DNA of 64,000 bases from Helicoverpa zea. Lineage: Eukaryota > Arthropoda > Insecta > Lepidoptera > Noctuidae. Below, in pieces: positions 1-11,770 of this stretch (the stretch's first letter is position 1; each line of letters opens with the position of its first letter). Location of the stretch: NCBI RefSeq assembly GCF_022581195.2, contig NC_061476.1, forward strand, positions 1,676,501-1,740,500. The letters run 5' to 3'. Made by a program: the position numbers and the translations under genes. The notes below the pieces were generated by a model, which saw only the letters and a list, made by a program, of their open reading frames with translations, was not told where the DNA came from and did no database searches.

Positions 1-143
1 GAGAACGCAAGAGCAATAAGCAGAATTTAAAGGCACGGCAGGGGTGTGTCCGGTGTCACAGTATGATATAAAACAAGATAATTAAGTACAAATCCGTGAC
101 AACAGTTCAACAGTTATCAGTACCATAAATATAGATAAGACAT

Positions 144-495
144 GCAGCGCGATTCTGCTAATTTTACTTAAGCGACATACGATTCACATTCGACTGAGAT
201 CCAATCACGGCTCAATTACGATTAAAACGTATGTGGCATTCCGCATTTTTTTTCTTTTAAATAAACGTTTTTATCCTTTTCTGTGATTCAATAATGAATC
301 ATATGGTCTGATTAAAACGATTGCAATATGATTGTTTAGCAAACTACCGTATAGACCAAATGGCCGACCAATCGCACACCAATCAAATGTCGTTGGAATA
401 CGATTGGTCTTACATTAGTAGCAGAATGCCCGATATGGTTAAAATTGCTATTGCGATTCAATTTTGACATTATTAACTTAGCAGAATCGGGCTGC
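144..495 (-). mobile_element. MITE, diverged second copy of the family at 44,992
   Basis: The ends are imperfect inverted repeats: GCAGCGCGATTCTGCTAA on the left, and the reverse complement of TTAGCAGAATCGGGCTGC on the right. The interior matches the element at 44,992-45,358 in reverse orientation along its whole length, including the stretches around CGACATACG, CGTTTTTATCC and GACATTATTAAC. No open reading frame of note is present, so this is a non-autonomous element. No clear target duplication could be seen. Confidence 0.65.
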
Positions 496-1067
496 TTGCT
501 TTGATTGTTAATTAAAGTCCGTTTCTGTTCGTGCTTTATGGAAATTGATAGCTGGTTATTATTTGTTATTGTTTATGACAGGATTTTGTGGCTTGATAAA
601 TGTTATTGGTTCAGGCAAGTTTGCGTTATTGGGTGTATTGTTTGCTTAACTCAATTACTCCTTTACATTTATTAATCTCTCAAATAATATAATTTAAGTT
701 ATCGCTATTATACATGATTAAATTTCATTTCATAAGTTTCTCTGCCTACCTACTTCTATTTTGCCCCCAGATCTAGTAAGATACCTTCGTATGACATGTA
801 TCTCAATCAACAAAGTCAGTATTTGATATCTTGTTAGCTATTGATTAATATTCCGATTCTAATCGACTGTCAACAAATCAAGAACATTGACAACTCGTTC
901 AACCTTACTGTAGAACGACGTATATTACCTCGAAATATCTACCTACTCACATACGTAAACTATCGTAAGTATCTCATATAGTAAACGTTATACCTATATA
1001 AATATAATATTTTTTTCTATATATTTATTCTCTCAAGCAATGCGAGCTCACTATTATCCTAAAATTT

Positions 1068-1215
1068 GCTATTTCCCGCGGTTTCACTCGCGTCCCGAGG
1101 TAACTTCTTCCCGAACGTGGGCAAAATATAGTCTATATTAGCCTAGCTTCCCAACAGTGAAGAGTTTTTTCAAATCAGTTCTGTAGTTTCGGAGCCTAAC
1201 AAATAAACATACAAA
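1068..1215 (-). repeat. Dispersed lepidopteran repeat (CCGCGGTTTCACTCGCGTCCC family)
   Basis: It shares its order of motifs with several other places in the window (about 1,566, 16,360, 22,900, 23,490, 33,285, 38,010, 39,000 and 59,440): a CCGCGGTTTCAC-type block, a stretch around ATATAGCCTATA, then TTTTTCAAATC and AGTTTCGGA, ending near AACAAACA. The class of the parent element was not determined. Confidence 0.5.
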
Positions 1216-1565
1216 CAAACCAAAAATCCTTTTTTTATATTAGGTTAGATTTCTCCAGAAGGTAGTTTCAAAATCATAAAACCCATCTTTGTTCGTAAAA
1301 TAGTTTAGCCAAAGAATTCCTTTTTCACATCACGACACAGATCGGCCGATTAGACGCCGTTTGGTCAAAGGTCCGTTCAGATACTCCAACAAAATTACTT
1401 GATGCTGTGATTAGAGATGACTCAGTTAGATTACTCTGGATACAGTTCAGATAAACTGCGGCAACTTCTTTCACAATATTGAGCTGTTTTTTTAATTGTG
1501 TTTTAGTCTTTGTATGTTTCATTGTATGTCTTGAACAAGGGTTCTCTGATTTAAAACTGATTTAT

Positions 1566-1735
1566 TACAAGCCGTTTTTCCCCGGTTTCACCCGCATGCC
1601 GTTAACGTTTTGTCGTACCCGGATAAAATATAGCCTGTGTTGCTAGGGAAAAAAGAATATTTTCCAACTGTGAAAGAATTTTTCAAATCGTTTCAATAGT
1701 TTCGGAATCATTCTACCCAACAAACAAAATATTGT
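1566..1735 (-). repeat. Second copy of the CCGCGGTTTCAC-type dispersed repeat
   Basis: It has the same block order as 1,068-1,215: a CCCGGTTTCACCCGC-like start, AAAATATAGCCTGTGT, then AATTTTTCAAATCG, AGTTTCGGA and AACAAACAAA. It lies in the same orientation only about 350 bp away, so this is a local cluster of two insertions or a duplication. Confidence 0.5.
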
Positions 1736-2231
1736 TTCCTCTTTATTTAAATAAACAAGGAGCTACTGTTAACATAGTATAGTACAATCGTTACATTAGT
1801 TTACAGCTTTACTTCTATTGTCCTAAGTTAAAATCAACGCGAAATCCCTAAAGGAAATGAGATCTAGATTCGGATGTGAGAGACGTTTTCATTTCCGAAA
1901 TCGATACACATCTCTCTAGAAGAATATCGATATGAAATATTTTTCTTGATAGAATGCAACGAAAAACATAAAAGTTACGACTGAGTAACCAGTTACATAT
2001 TTTACATTAATTAAATAATAAATTACTTAATATGCCTAGGTAATTATTCTGAATCGCAAGATTAATTTTTAAATATGCATATTACATGTTTTATATTTTT
2101 TTTTTGGATCAATAACTATAATAGTATGTGCAAACATTAATATCATGCATTAGGTAAAAAACTGCTCTTTTGCCAATTATACCTATATAAATATACGTAA
2201 CTTTGCAAAATTCTGAGTGGCTGTCATTTGA

Positions 2232-2406
2232 ACATCTATGGCAGTCGTTACTGGTAATCAGAAGCCAGTCTTACCAAGAGGGTTTCTTGGGTAACTGGGT
2301 GGAGGAGGTCAGATAGGCAGTCGCTTTGCGAAACACTGGTACTCAGCTGCATCCGGTTAGACTGGGAGCCGACCCCAACATAGTTGGGAAAAAGCTGGGC
2401 AGATAA
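2232..2406 (+). mobile_element. SINE-like repeat copy (window-wide short retroposon)
   Basis: Recognised by the ordered blocks GGCAGTCGTTA, CAGAAGCCAGT, GGGTAACTGGGT, GAGGTCAGATAGGCAGTCGC, ACTGGTACTCAGCTG, CCGGTTAGACTGG and CCCCAACATAGTTGGGAAAA. The same order recurs at least a dozen times in this window. Two copies (57.65 and 61.65 kb) carry an extra 5S-rRNA-like head, which this one lacks. Confidence 0.7.
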
Positions 2407-3763
2407 TAGGTAAGACCCAATTTTATATTGATAAAATAACTTAATCGAGTTTACTGCAAGTAACTACTTAAAGCTAACTTTGTTAAGTTAACAATAATCA
2501 TCTAACTATGACCGCGACCGTAATTTCAAATTATTATCTTAACGGACACACTTTATAATTATACACAATATGAGTTATCAACTAATTAGAGCCGAGATTT
2601 TATCTAAGAATTTATAAATAGTCGTATCATTAGAAAAAGGCGAGAGGTTGAAAATAGACTTTCTCGCGACTGCATAGGGTTGCTTTTGGAAAATAGGTGA
2701 AGATAAATCATATGTTTATTAAGAGCTTATCTATTAATTAATGCTAGACGAATCATTATAATGATAACTGAGTCAACAACAGCTCTGAATGTAGGATGTT
2801 TACAAAGTCGACTTGGATACAAAAAACATCCAGAATTTACTGTGTATCACATTTTTTTTCATTTAAAATCTCTAACTCAATATCTGCAGCTGTGTAATAA
2901 TTCAGATCCTAACTTAATATTAAAAATCGGAATTTGCACTATTTTTTTAAATGACAAAGACCGTGCCGCAGTGACAAGCTATGTATTCACATATGCTGAG
3001 ATAGTGAGTATAATAACTTCCTATAACTGAAAGAATGTCTGGAACCTATCCAGCAATTCCAGAGATTCCTTAAAATCTTCAAAACATTTCTAGACTTCCT
3101 ACATCAGATAATTTTACGTCTCAATATAAATTTTCGATCCGGAATAAGAGACTAATCACCAAAAATATCAAGACTCAAGACCAAAATATTAAGGCGATAC
3201 CTCGAAATTAAACAATTTTTTACGTTAATTTTAATTTAAGAATACTTATTTGAATAATTAATTTTTTGTTTATATTTGTTTGTTGACTAGATTACCTCCA
3301 TTAATCCGAAGACAAAAACATAAAACAAGTAATTTTTCTCGATAGAAAAAAAATCAGAACTTTCCTAATAATAACATTTTATGAATTTTATGTCGTAGTC
3401 ATGTACTTTCTGTCACATTAAAATAATGAAGAATGTAGATAATATCTTATTAAACATTAATCAGAAATCATTTTTTAAAGAAACATAAAATTGAATTTTT
3501 AATAAATTTTTATTTAGTATGGCGCTTACGTTATTTTTTTTCGAGCAGGTTGCATGTTTCCTCTCTCTATGTATTTACGTTACTATCGCGTAGTTCTATC
3601 CCTCTCAACCATTTACCCAGTTCGCCCGTGAACATCGCAACGAGGTATCGTCTTAATAAGCTAGTTACAAAACTCACGTGTATACCGAAACTAGTAACTA
3701 GTATCAAAATATCCGGCACGTGGGTAAATGGGCATCCATCCAAAAGTGTTCACCCACAGCTTT
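2407..3763. other. No gene recognised
   Basis: AT-rich sequence with no convincing coding signal. An 89-codon open frame at 2,761-3,030 has no family resemblance, no supporting splice sites and a composition like its surroundings, so I regard it as chance. Confidence 0.5.
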
Positions 3764-4327
3764 TTAGGGTTCCGTAGCCAAAATGGCAAAAACGGAACCC
3801 TTATAGTTTCGTCATGTCCGTCTGTCCGTCTGTCCGTCTGTCCGTCTGTCACAGCCGATTTACTCGGAAACTATAAGTACTACAGTGATGAAATTTGATG
3901 GGAATATGTGTTGTATGAACCGCTACAAAAATATGACACTAAATAGTAAAAAAAAGAATTGGGGGTGGGGCCCCCCATACATGTAACTGAGGGATGAAAT
4001 TTTTTTTTTCGACGTACATACCCGTGTGGGGTATCAATGGAAAGGTCTTTTAAAATGATATAAAGTTTTCTAAAAAACATTTTTCTTAAAGTGAACGGTT
4101 TTTGAGATATCAGCTCTCAAAGTCGTAAAAAGTATGTCCCCCCCCCTCTATTTTTATAACTACGGGGTATAAAATTCTAAAAAAAATAGAGGTGATGCAT
4201 GCTAATTAACTCTTTCAACGATTTTTGGTTTGATCAAAGTATCTCTTATAGTTTTTGAGATAGGTTGATTTAACTGTAATTTACGGAACCCTTCGTGCAC
4301 GAGTCCGACTCGCACTTGGCCGGTTTT
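3764..4327 (+). mobile_element. Lepidopteran GGGTTCCGTA repeat with internal microsatellite
   Basis: It starts near TAGGGTTCCGTAGCCAAAA, and TTACGGAACCC near 4,280 is an inverted match to that start. It ends near CGAGTCCGACTCGCACTTGG at about 4,320. Inside is a short tandem array of GTCCGTCT units (about 3,815-3,850). This pattern is a familiar abundant repeat of lepidopteran genomes. It has no coding capacity here, and I do not assign it to a class. Confidence 0.55.
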
Positions 4328-5044
4328 TATATTACAATTGTAAGAAAACAGTTTACATCGTGTTTTTCCAGCACTTGGGTAAATTATGTTCGTGTAGTAA
4401 TATTATTCAGACTGTCTATTTTTACGAGCTTTTATTTTACTAACAACGTTTTACGCGTCGTCTGAAAATTTGAAATATTTTGACTAGACTAGATGTTTAG
4501 AAATATTAAATCTGTATCGTTCTATTCTGCAAAAAAATAGTTTTCGGATAAGAAATTAAATTATGTTTTTCCTTACATGCCAGTCACAGTTTGCAATCTC
4601 CGAAATTTGTCTATAATTGAAAAAAAAAAGTAAACCTTATGTGTGTACCTTGTTTTGTTTTTGTGACTTACAATGTACGTTTCTATACGTCTAAAGATTC
4701 AAATAATAAAACAACATACGATTACAAACGTTTATCAAAGAAACCAATAGGCGAATAATACTGTCCTTTGTTTACATAATTCCCACACATTATATCTACT
4801 TTTAACAATCCATTTGCAACAAACGGTTATCATGCATGGTAAATACATACAGAGCATTTCAAAATTACACGTTCCGTGAAATAATTTCTAGAAATGTCTA
4901 ACTTACCGTTTACCGTAACATAATGGGTTAAACGTTCCGGTAATAAAACATTTATTGGAAGCTAAAATGCAGGGTTTATTTGCAACTACGTACTTGCTTT
5001 TTTCGCGGGAACAACTGCTGTAATAATAGCTTGAGTTACTGTGT

Positions 5045-5150
5045 TGGGGAGGTCAGATAGGCAGTCGCTCCTTATAAAACACTGGTGCTCAGCTGCATCC
5101 GGCTAGACTGGAAGCCGACCCCAACATAGATGGGAAAAGGCTAGGCAAAA
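5045..5150 (+). mobile_element. SINE-like repeat, 3' half
   Basis: It begins at GAGGTCAGATAGGCAGTCGC and continues through CACTGGTGCTCAGCTGCATC and the ACCCCAACATAGATGGGAAA block. It is the 3' part of the family at 2,232-2,406, and the 5' part is missing. Confidence 0.65.
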
Positions 5151-5283
5151 GTTCACACTTCAATCGGACCAATGTATTACCTAACCATTTCCCCAATACA
5201 TCGTTTAATGAGTGTAAATTATTCACAACAAGAACCAACATACTTTAGTACCTACACCTTAATTATGTTCACAAAGAAATTAT

Positions 5284-6246
5284 ACTTCGGCCGTTCAGAG
5301 AATGCGTTCCTGACACCTATCAGTTAGTCACGACTAGTGATGGGCACAACATAACACTGAGTTCGTTACCGTTCCTTCAAAATGAACCGCTGCATTATTT
5401 TAAGATTATTTTCGTTTTAAATTGGCGGAATCATTTGTTTTATATTTTAGTTATTTAAGTGGAAACCAAAAAAAGGTAATATTCATATAATAAAATTGTT
5501 TTATTTATTCTTTGTTACAAGTACATTGAATTGAATGTGCGAACAGAATATTAATCAGACTCCGATTTGCTTGAGGAGGTGGTGTCTTCATCATCATCTT
5601 CGCCTACATGTATAATTATATTATTATCAATAACAGAATCAATCCTGATATCTCGGTCTAACAAAAGCCGGGTAATCAAATAAAAACAGATCGAAAACAC
5701 TTGAAAAACGTGGTCTATGCGCACGAAACGACAACGGACGACTGTTTTAGCGTCACAAAATGGCGGCCCATAACGCCATTTGGGGTTACCATTTTTAATC
5801 TAAGTATAAAAATGCGGTTTGGTCATAGTTTTATTTTTATTTTTCATAAAAGTTATAATTAAGTCTTATAGTCCATTATTTTCCAATTCTTAAAAAGAAA
5901 ATCAAAACGTATTATTTTATATTATAACTGTATAAGAACAGATTACGATACTTGCCTGTTATTTTTAGCACAGCACTACAAAATATAAACCGCTGACATA
6001 ACCTTGTAATAGCGCAGTATAGATTTAGAAAAATATTGTTTACCAAGTTATTTGACACTCAGTTTGGCACAAAATTATAACATTCATTGATTATTGATAT
6101 AATAATGTTGTTTTAATGCTCCTCAATTGTTAAAACGGTAAACAACCAGCAAAAATATTTTTATCGTAACTGCAACGCCATTGCAAAGTTACGTCGTCAG
6201 TTCAATCGCGACGTGTCAGGAACGCATTCTCTGAATGGCCGAACTA
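5284..6246. mobile_element. TIR element about 960 bp long, non-autonomous
   Basis: The left end reads CTTCGGCCGTTCAGAGAATG, followed by CGTTCCTGACAC. The right end is its inverse (GTGTCAGGAACG, then CATTCTCTGAATGGCCGAAC), giving an inverted repeat of at least 30 bp with two or three mismatches. The symmetry may extend outwards through AAATTATA/TATAATTT. The interior has no long open frame, so this is an internally deleted DNA transposon or MITE. The superfamily is not decided. Confidence 0.65.
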
Positions 6247-8688
6247 TAATTTGAACAAGGCTGCAGTATAAATCTGTACAAATAAACTGGCAGAATATCA
6301 AGCAAACATTGGTGTCAACCACTATATTTTTCAGGTCAAAATATTCGCTTCCAGATTACATACGTTGCGAACTGTTTATTACCAATAATAATGTGAATGA
6401 CTTATAATAATTTATCAACAGTCTGACCGACAAAAGTTATCTATAGATACAAGTAGTATAAAGAATAATATTGTCTGTATCTTTGTAGGCGAGTCTGATA
6501 TTGCGGCGGTCAAAATCTTTTTTGTTTATAAACAAAATCGTCTCGTTTACAACGCGTAAATCTGATCAAATTGCCCAAATCAAATTCTTTCTACTAGTCT
6601 CTATACTATCAGAACTTATAAATCAATTTAGGTTGTGTTGTGTAATTCGCTCTCAAATGCTTATTGTCCCGTGGGGACTTTTCCGATCGCCTTCGGCTAA
6701 TATGACCGTAAAATACTACAATTTTTTAATAAATAATAAACATAAACAATAACATAATAAAACCAACAAATCCCAAAACAAATTGTAAATTCACTTTGTC
6801 GACATAATCAATTCGTAAATAAGGTACCTACTAAATAATTCTCATTGTTTACCGTTTACAAACGATACGACCTCGCTTTGTAGCAAAATATATATACTAG
6901 CTTCTGAGCGCGGTTTCACTTGCTTCAGAGAGGAACAACCCCTAGCAACTGGGTAAAAAGTATCTTATTCCCGTCGCCAGGGTACCAACTATCTCTCTCT
7001 TTTAGCGTGATTGCGAACTGCAGTGAATGGAATTCGCGTTTGGTTACTGGATATTTCAATTTTGTAAAAAAGTCTTTTGAGGCTGCTAGCTTTCCAGGCT
7101 CGAGCGGCAAACTGTTTCTTTACCCCTGCTTTGATTCTTAATTAGATACTATTCTTTCTCAAGCAACTTGATTAGGTGCCTAAGTAGCAAGAAGTATTAA
7201 TAAATATACACAACAAAACATGTTTCCCAGACTATGTCAACAAACAATAGTAAGTTACATTGCTCGCAATATCAAGCAATAAATTGATCCAAAAGCAATA
7301 TTTTCCTTAAGGAAAAATCACCCTTGCCTATAAATTGACGTTTTCAGTAAAATACCAAAATTCCAAATAAGGGTACGGAACCACTTGATCACATTACTGT
7401 GGGCCGGGGAAAATTCATTTTATGGAGTCATTCTTGCGGTAAACATTTTGACAGCGAAACTTTGACATATAGTTAACCCTCAATGCATGTTCGATATCCG
7501 ACACTGGCAGTGTTTCAAATATTAATAGGTACTAATGTTATAGAGATGAAGAATTTGTCCTACTAGCACTTTACGCCTAGGACTCTCAACCAATTTGAAA
7601 ACGAAAATAACACCCTTCTATCAGCTACATTTTAAACCCCTGCTATTTCAGTTTCATCAAAAGCCAAAAACGTTTGACATTTTCCAGAACCATTAGTGAA
7701 AAAGCTCCAAAAAACTTCAGCCTATACTGCAATACCGTGAAACAAACCGCATATATGCATGCAAAGCTATTCAAATACAGTGGGCACGCCATGTCAGGAA
7801 CAGGGAAGGGGAAACGTTTATAGGAATGTAGGCCATGTGAGGGAAGCCAATGTCCTGTGTCTATGTTAAGTGGTAAGGGTTTAGTATTTTATGGGAGTAT
7901 ACTTGAAAATAATTTATATGTATTTAAAATACACATAAGTTTAATAACCACCAGCGCAAGGCTAGGTTAGGTAGAACCAAAAACATCCCTTAATTTCTGA
8001 AAAGAGTATATTTTGGATCTTTATTTACCCACAATGACATAAAGTCATTTCCTATATTTTTTGTCTAAAATGACCCTTCCAGAATGAACTAAACAGCTGC
8101 AAATTGCAGATGCTTCTAAAAATATTGACCGTAAACCTTCCATCGACATCTAGAAAGAAAGAAAAGAATAAGGCCAGGTGTAAAACTCGGCAACAAAAAA
8201 AACAATAAACATGGATCTATGCCGTGTGAATTGACACTTGCAAACAATTGCAACTCAGAATATCTGGGGGCTATACAAACATTTGTCTCGTACGGAAATG
8301 AAACACTGCCAGTGAGAGCAGTTGACATTTACTCAGGTAGATCGAAATGGGGATTGTAGCTTGCTGTTGCTTATAATACCTTTAATATTGAGATTCGATT
8401 GAAGATAGTTCAAGCTAGAAAGAACATAGTCGACTAGAGGCCGATCTAGAGAGGAGAAATAAGACTTGCAGGTAGGTACAAAAAAATGGGCACATTCATG
8501 CACTAAAAAACTGACTGATGGATCAACGGATATAGAAAAATAAAAACACATATCCTTAAAAGCCAATTGAAATGGAAATTCGTTGCGTGTGAAAAAGCGC
8601 GTCAATGTTTACATGTCTCAATGCGCTAATGTCAGGAACTGCCGAATGGAAAAACTCAGTGTAAGATAGCCCCTCAAAGAAGTACTTT
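6247..8688. other. No gene recognised
   Basis: AT-rich, apparently unique sequence. Several short open frames on both strands (for example 6,501-6,752, 8,116-8,328 and 8,333-8,605) show no recognisable protein pattern and no clear exon boundaries. Confidence 0.45.
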
Positions 8689-8849
8689 CCTCAGGATTTT
8701 TTTTTCCGACGTCAAAAATCATCAAATGACCCCGCTGTGGATTAGCAGCGGTGAGGGAGTGTCAGACTTTTACTGACTAAAAACTGTCGTACCAGGGCTG
8801 CGGTAACTCTTTGGAACAATCCCGCAGCCCCTGCAGACTACCTCAGGAT
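8689..8849 (-). mobile_element. R1-like retrotransposon 3' UTR stub with target duplication
   Basis: On the minus strand this is a very short 5'-truncated insertion. The interior matches the 3' UTR of the longer element at 19,537-20,411, including TTAGCAGCGGTGAGGGAGTG and the GTACCAGGGC(T/C)GCGGTA stretch. A poly-T run after 8,697 marks the poly-A tail. The 9-bp word CCTCAGGAT occurs on both sides (8,689-8,697 and 8,841-8,849), which fits a target-site duplication. Confidence 0.75.
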
Positions 8850-10129
8850 GCGGTAGAGACAGAAGCTAGTAAATTACATACAGGACCTATAAATTCAGAC
8901 TAACACAACCAATTGAAGATCCAAACAAATATCAAATGAAACACGGTACTTACTACTGAATACAGATGACACCGTGCTAAGTGATTCAGATAGCTCGAGG
9001 AATGTGGAAATTATCTAGCTCTTAGCTTATTTTGGTTGCCGTATCGTGGGTAATGGACACGTCAGTATGTAGCCATTGTGGTGTCAAATTTTTAGCTTCT
9101 GAATTTTGAGACTGATTTAAGTTGCTGAGGAGTTAGAGCGCCACTTTTTCTTTCCAGCAAAAACATATAGGAAGCGATGAAGGTTCGGCATTTTAAGAGC
9201 TTTCTTCTGCAACTGTTGACGTTCAAAAAGTGCTTTTTAACAGGCTTGTTGGAATAAATGTTTTATATATTTTTTTATAAGTTTGAGTTATATCACATAT
9301 TTTACACAAAACTAAAACGTCCAAACATATTACACAATCATCATTATTCAAATATTCACCTCCAAATGCATTATTTATCTCAATCACAAACCTACACCAA
9401 TCTTCTAAACAGACGTTACTTCAGGATCCAAGAAAAAACAAAATACGAACTTAAGGTCACCACTCACTGACGCGTAACGTAACTTTAGCAAAAAATATCT
9501 AACATTGAGTCGTGGGTTGACAAACAAATGCTCTACAGACTTGCAAGCGTGAATAATCCGGCGACACGGTCCAGTGCAGTGGGACGAGACCTTTAGCAAC
9601 GAACCACGAAATTCATATTACTTGAGCCTTTTAGGCGACTGAGAGACGGAAAATACACACCCTTAGAATACCTTATTTTGTATGCAAAAACAGATAGAGG
9701 CAAAGCAAAGAAAAATAAATAAAAAAGAAAGTAATTGAAGACCTAAATTACTTGAACTCTTTCAAGATCTGTGTCAAATCTTGATTGGACGGCTTGATTG
9801 GATGCAAAAAGACCAAAAATAGAAATAGACACTACTCTCCTTTGATTTACGTCTAAAAATAAAGCAAAGCACATTTCTAATATAGAACATAGTTTAATCT
9901 CCCACACGTTCTTAACCTTCCAACGCCCACTCTCAACATAAGCTATGTACGATTAGTTACATACCTGACCTCAACAACATTCTCTATATAAACTACAAAA
10001 CAAAACTAGTCAGAAAGCAAAACGTATCGTAACTAGTTACGCAACGCCACGTCATGATAAGGCGACATTGAATTTGATGCCAAGTCTCTGTGTATCAACA
10101 GTAGGTCTGCATTTTAAGGTTAAAGGTTA
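8850..10129. other. No gene recognised
   Basis: AT-rich DNA with scattered short open frames. A small stretch at about 8,942-8,966 could be read as a tiny minus-strand exon ending in GTAAGTACC, but no coding neighbour supports it. Confidence 0.4.
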
Positions 10130-10620
10130 TGGCACATTATAGCGGCACCGCAACAGCACGGCTCCACACCAGCATTTAAGTTGTCATTCAATTTAGAGCA
10201 TTAAATCGTGTATATTATAATATATTTCGTAATGTCAATATGAAAAAGCCAACGGCGAGCAGTCAGCGTGCTTGCCGCTTCCACACAACTCGACTCGCCG
10301 CCCGCGTGCTGCAAGCGAGCGGTCCTCATGCGTACAGCGCGCCGACGGCGTGCTAATTGCGCGCCGACTCCGAGCCGGCAGCGAAACAACGTCATTACGT
10401 CGTGTTCAATCATAACATCAATCATAATCGTCTTAAAATAATATTGAGTTTGCGGTGACAGCAAGCTTACACCTCGCGGCCGGCGCGCCGACGGCGAGCG
10501 GACGGCGCGCCGACGGCGAGCTTACAGCGCGTGGTTGGCGCGCTGGCAGCTAGCCGTAGTCTTAATTCGAGGCGACGCCGTGCTGCAGCCGTGCTGTTGC
10601 GGTGCTGCTATAATGTGCCA
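10130..10620. mobile_element. GC-rich TIR element, about 490 bp
   Basis: The left end TGGCACATTATAGCGGCACC, continuing GCAACAGCACGGCT, is inverted at the right end (GCCGTGCTGTTGC, then GGTGCTGCTATAATGTGCCA). That is an inverted repeat of about 33 bp with one or two mismatches. The interior is unusually GC-rich and repeats words such as GCGCCGACGGCG. An AT-rich patch around 10,390-10,450 may be a secondary insertion. No unambiguous target duplication was seen. Confidence 0.65.
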
Positions 10621-11545
10621 CAAGCTTAAGGGTTATTATTAATTTCTTTCTGCATTGTACTAGTTAATTATCGTCCAACATTAATTTTAAGTGTTCTAAA
10701 ATCCACCTAACGACCTCAGACATGGAATTATAATAACGATACATACAGTTTGACTGTTTTCTGGTCTAGTCGACAGTTGCTGTCACTCAGTACAAACAAC
10801 GGTATTTTCATACCTTCCCTTGAAGACTGACAGCTGTCTACTGCACAAAACATTCGGTACCCCTATACTGAGTAGCATTGGGAGACGAAGACAGTTTGAC
10901 ACAACTATGTAGCATTGTGATATCTCCATGGCATTCTTTTGATGAGGAAAATGCAAACGTTTTGCCCCCATAAAATTCTCAAGACAGAAAATCGATTTCC
11001 GGGTATTCTAAGCTTAATTAAATAGTAAATAAGGCAAACGGACAACTACGGAAACTGTTAGTAATGGTATTGATTTATTTTCGTAAAGTAGGTCGGATGT
11101 TACTTTAAAGTTTGTTGCTGAAGATAACATTCACATAAGCCTATTAGAATATAGAGAAACTCTAATTTAATTACACAATAGTATTCATAGATTTTTTTGC
11201 GGATACAGCTACATAGGATCTACTTTTTAGACGCCCATACATCTTAGATTCTAAAAGGGAAACTGATTCCGAACAAAAATAAGTTGGTAGTAAAAATACA
11301 TGGTTAGCACAAATTCCTATAAAAAGTTACCACGTTACATTACCACGTTTTATTTAACAAAAAATTCTTATTGAAATAATTCATGTCTAAATTGCAATGA
11401 AACCGATCCAACTACCAACGCAACAATTTCATAAAGCTACATTTCATGACCCTGCAATATTATTTAATCCCTCACAGATTTCTCTAGCTAGAACATCAAA
11501 CGAACTTTATACCCCTAAGCTTAAAGCGCTTTAAACTAACTTGTT

Positions 11546-11770
11546 GCTGACTAAGGCCTCGGCCTCGAATTTTGCGGGCAGCAGGGCGGCAGCGGCGGCG
11601 GCGCGGGAGCGGCAGGATCTTACGCGTATAATCAAATGGACCGGCCCTCGAATACAGCGGCGCGGGAGCGGGCAACGAGCGGTGAGCTCCAGTCAAACGG
11701 TAACCGCCCGCGCCGCCGCCGCTGCCGCCCCGCTGCCCGCTAAATTCGAGGCAGAGGCCTAAGCTGACCA
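11546..11770. mobile_element. Short GC-rich MITE with 8-bp target duplication
   Basis: The element (about 11,554-11,762) is almost a hairpin. AGGCCTCGGCCTCGAATTTT followed by GCGGGCAGCAGGGCGGCAGC on the left is repeated inverted on the right with few differences, giving arms of about 55 bp. Flanking words GCTGACTA (11,546-11,553) and GCTGACCA (11,763-11,770) match at 7 of 8 positions, as expected for an aged 8-bp duplication of the hAT type. The palindrome explains why long open frames exist here on both strands; neither is a gene. Confidence 0.7.

Noticed and set aside
2761..3030. An 89-codon plus-strand frame
   Set aside because: No family resemblance, an AT-driven composition and no splice or promoter support.
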